In this document: positions 40,953-41,375 of the stretch, piece by piece
Layout of the letters: each line of letters starts with the position of its first letter
Position numbering within the stretch: the first letter of the stretch is position 1
Assembly: GCA_015059105.1 (NCBI GenBank)
Contig: SVBB01000002.1
Span: 124,728 to 166,102, forward strand
DNA length: 41,375 bases
Direction: 5' to 3'
Origin: Erysipelotrichaceae bacterium
Lineage (GTDB): Bacteria > Bacillota_I > Bacilli_A > RFN20 > CAG-826
The notes under the pieces: generated by a model
The model's input: the letters and a program-made list of their open reading frames with translations, nothing else
Told to the model about the DNA's origin: nothing
Databases searched by the model: none
Made by a program: the position numbers and the translations under genes

Positions 40953-41375
40953 ATGGAAAAAGAAGATTGTTATATTTTTAGGACACCGAATGGGAATCTT
41001 CGGCTGTTCAACTGCCGAGTAAGTTCACGCTATAAAGATATGTATTCTGCTGGTTTTCATCATTTTGATAGTAGTGAAGAAAAATGGGCATATTGGGCTA
41101 AACACATATTCTATACTCGTTATCAAGGAGTCAAAGAATTATATAAAGATTTATTCGAAGTCTTCAAAGATAAAAATTATTTTGTAATAACAACTAATGT
41201 TGATCATCAATTCCAATTAGCGGGTTTTGATAAAAATAGATTGTTTTATACTCAAGGTGATTATGGCTTATTTCAATGTTCTACACCTTGTCATAATAAA
41301 ACATATGATAATGAAGATTTTATTCATAAAATGCTTAAAGAGACAAAAGATAATAAAATACCATCTTATTTAATC
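40953..41375 (+). CDS. SirTM-like sirtuin, truncated by the window edge and lacking its N-terminal NAD loop
   Basis: 141 residues are seen and the gene runs off the right end. DMYSAGFHHFDSSEEKWAYW (29-48) and YFVITTNVDHQF (76-87), then FYTQGDYGLFQCSTPCH (98-114), match macrodomain-linked sirtuins (SirTM). In those the deacetylase His is replaced by Gln (TQGDYG), and they ADP-ribosylate proteins rather than deacetylate. The expected N-terminal GAG-x-S NAD-binding motif is missing; another frame near 40993-41022 reads GIFGCSTAE, resembling GAGLSTAAG, so the 5' part may be deleted and shifted. Usual SirTM partners (macrodomain, GcvH-like, lipoate ligase) would lie beyond the window. Confidence 0.7.
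   Translation, partial: MEKEDCYIFRTPNGNLRLFNCRVSSRYKDMYSAGFHHFDSSEEKWAYWAKHIFYTRYQGVKELYKDLFEVFKDKNYFVITTNVDHQFQLAGFDKNRLFYTQGDYGLFQCSTPCHNKTYDNEDFIHKMLKETKDNKIPSYLI

Overview
The window looks like a chromosomal piece of an AT-rich, low-G+C Gram-positive bacterium, most likely an uncultured gut member of the Bacilli/Mollicutes-related lineages. The grounds are the tig-lon-engB cluster, the rimP-nusA-rnpM-infB-rbfA / truB-ribF-rpsO order, several lipoproteins, UGA used as a stop codon, and an encoded CCA on tRNA-His. No taxonomic search could be run. Many genes carry a TATAAT-like box 6-7 nt before the start codon and no Shine-Dalgarno sequence, so leaderless mRNAs appear common; operon-internal genes have good Shine-Dalgarno sites.

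Layout. 1-3.9 kb: a small membrane protein/XRE regulator pair, a long hairpin, and a large secreted beta-helix surface protein broken by a frameshift. 4.0-8.2 kb: lipoprotein, K+ channel, VUT-type (queuosine-precursor class) transporter behind a switch-like leader, SDR enzyme, helical-repeat protein. 8.3-12.7 kb: tig-lon-engB operon. 12.7-16.3 kb: malQ, a membrane/BspA-repeat protein and a two-domain lipoprotein, probably an alpha-glucan locus. 16.3-24.5 kb: the transcription/translation cluster, with an attenuator-like leader before rimP and a fused TtcA-like/GNAT gene inserted on the opposite strand between rbfA and truB. 24.5-28.5 kb: GH13 glucosidase, esterase, M18 aminopeptidase, tRNA-His.

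28.6 kb to the end is an accessory region. It starts with a divergent type II restriction-modification pair. The methyltransferase promoter has its -35 box inside a 16-bp GC-rich palindrome, in otherwise AT-rich DNA. After a GNAT gene and a 600-bp non-coding stretch comes the most unusual part (32.1-36.6 kb). A WYL regulator overlaps a PD-(D/E)XK nuclease gene. A second operon follows, with a small membrane-anchored protein, a catalytically degenerate PolC-like protein fused to another domain, a small coiled protein, and a further PolC C-terminal segment broken by two homopolymer shifts. Both operons have the same 11-bp motif at the -35 position, so they probably form one regulated system; a defence role is my inference. 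The end of the window has a helical-repeat protein, a metQ remnant, a CmpB-family membrane protein, a GNAT, repeats and decayed DNA, then a Fic gene followed 2 nt later by a SirTM-type sirtuin gene cut by the window edge.

All calls are by eye; family names rest on motif recognition, not database searches.
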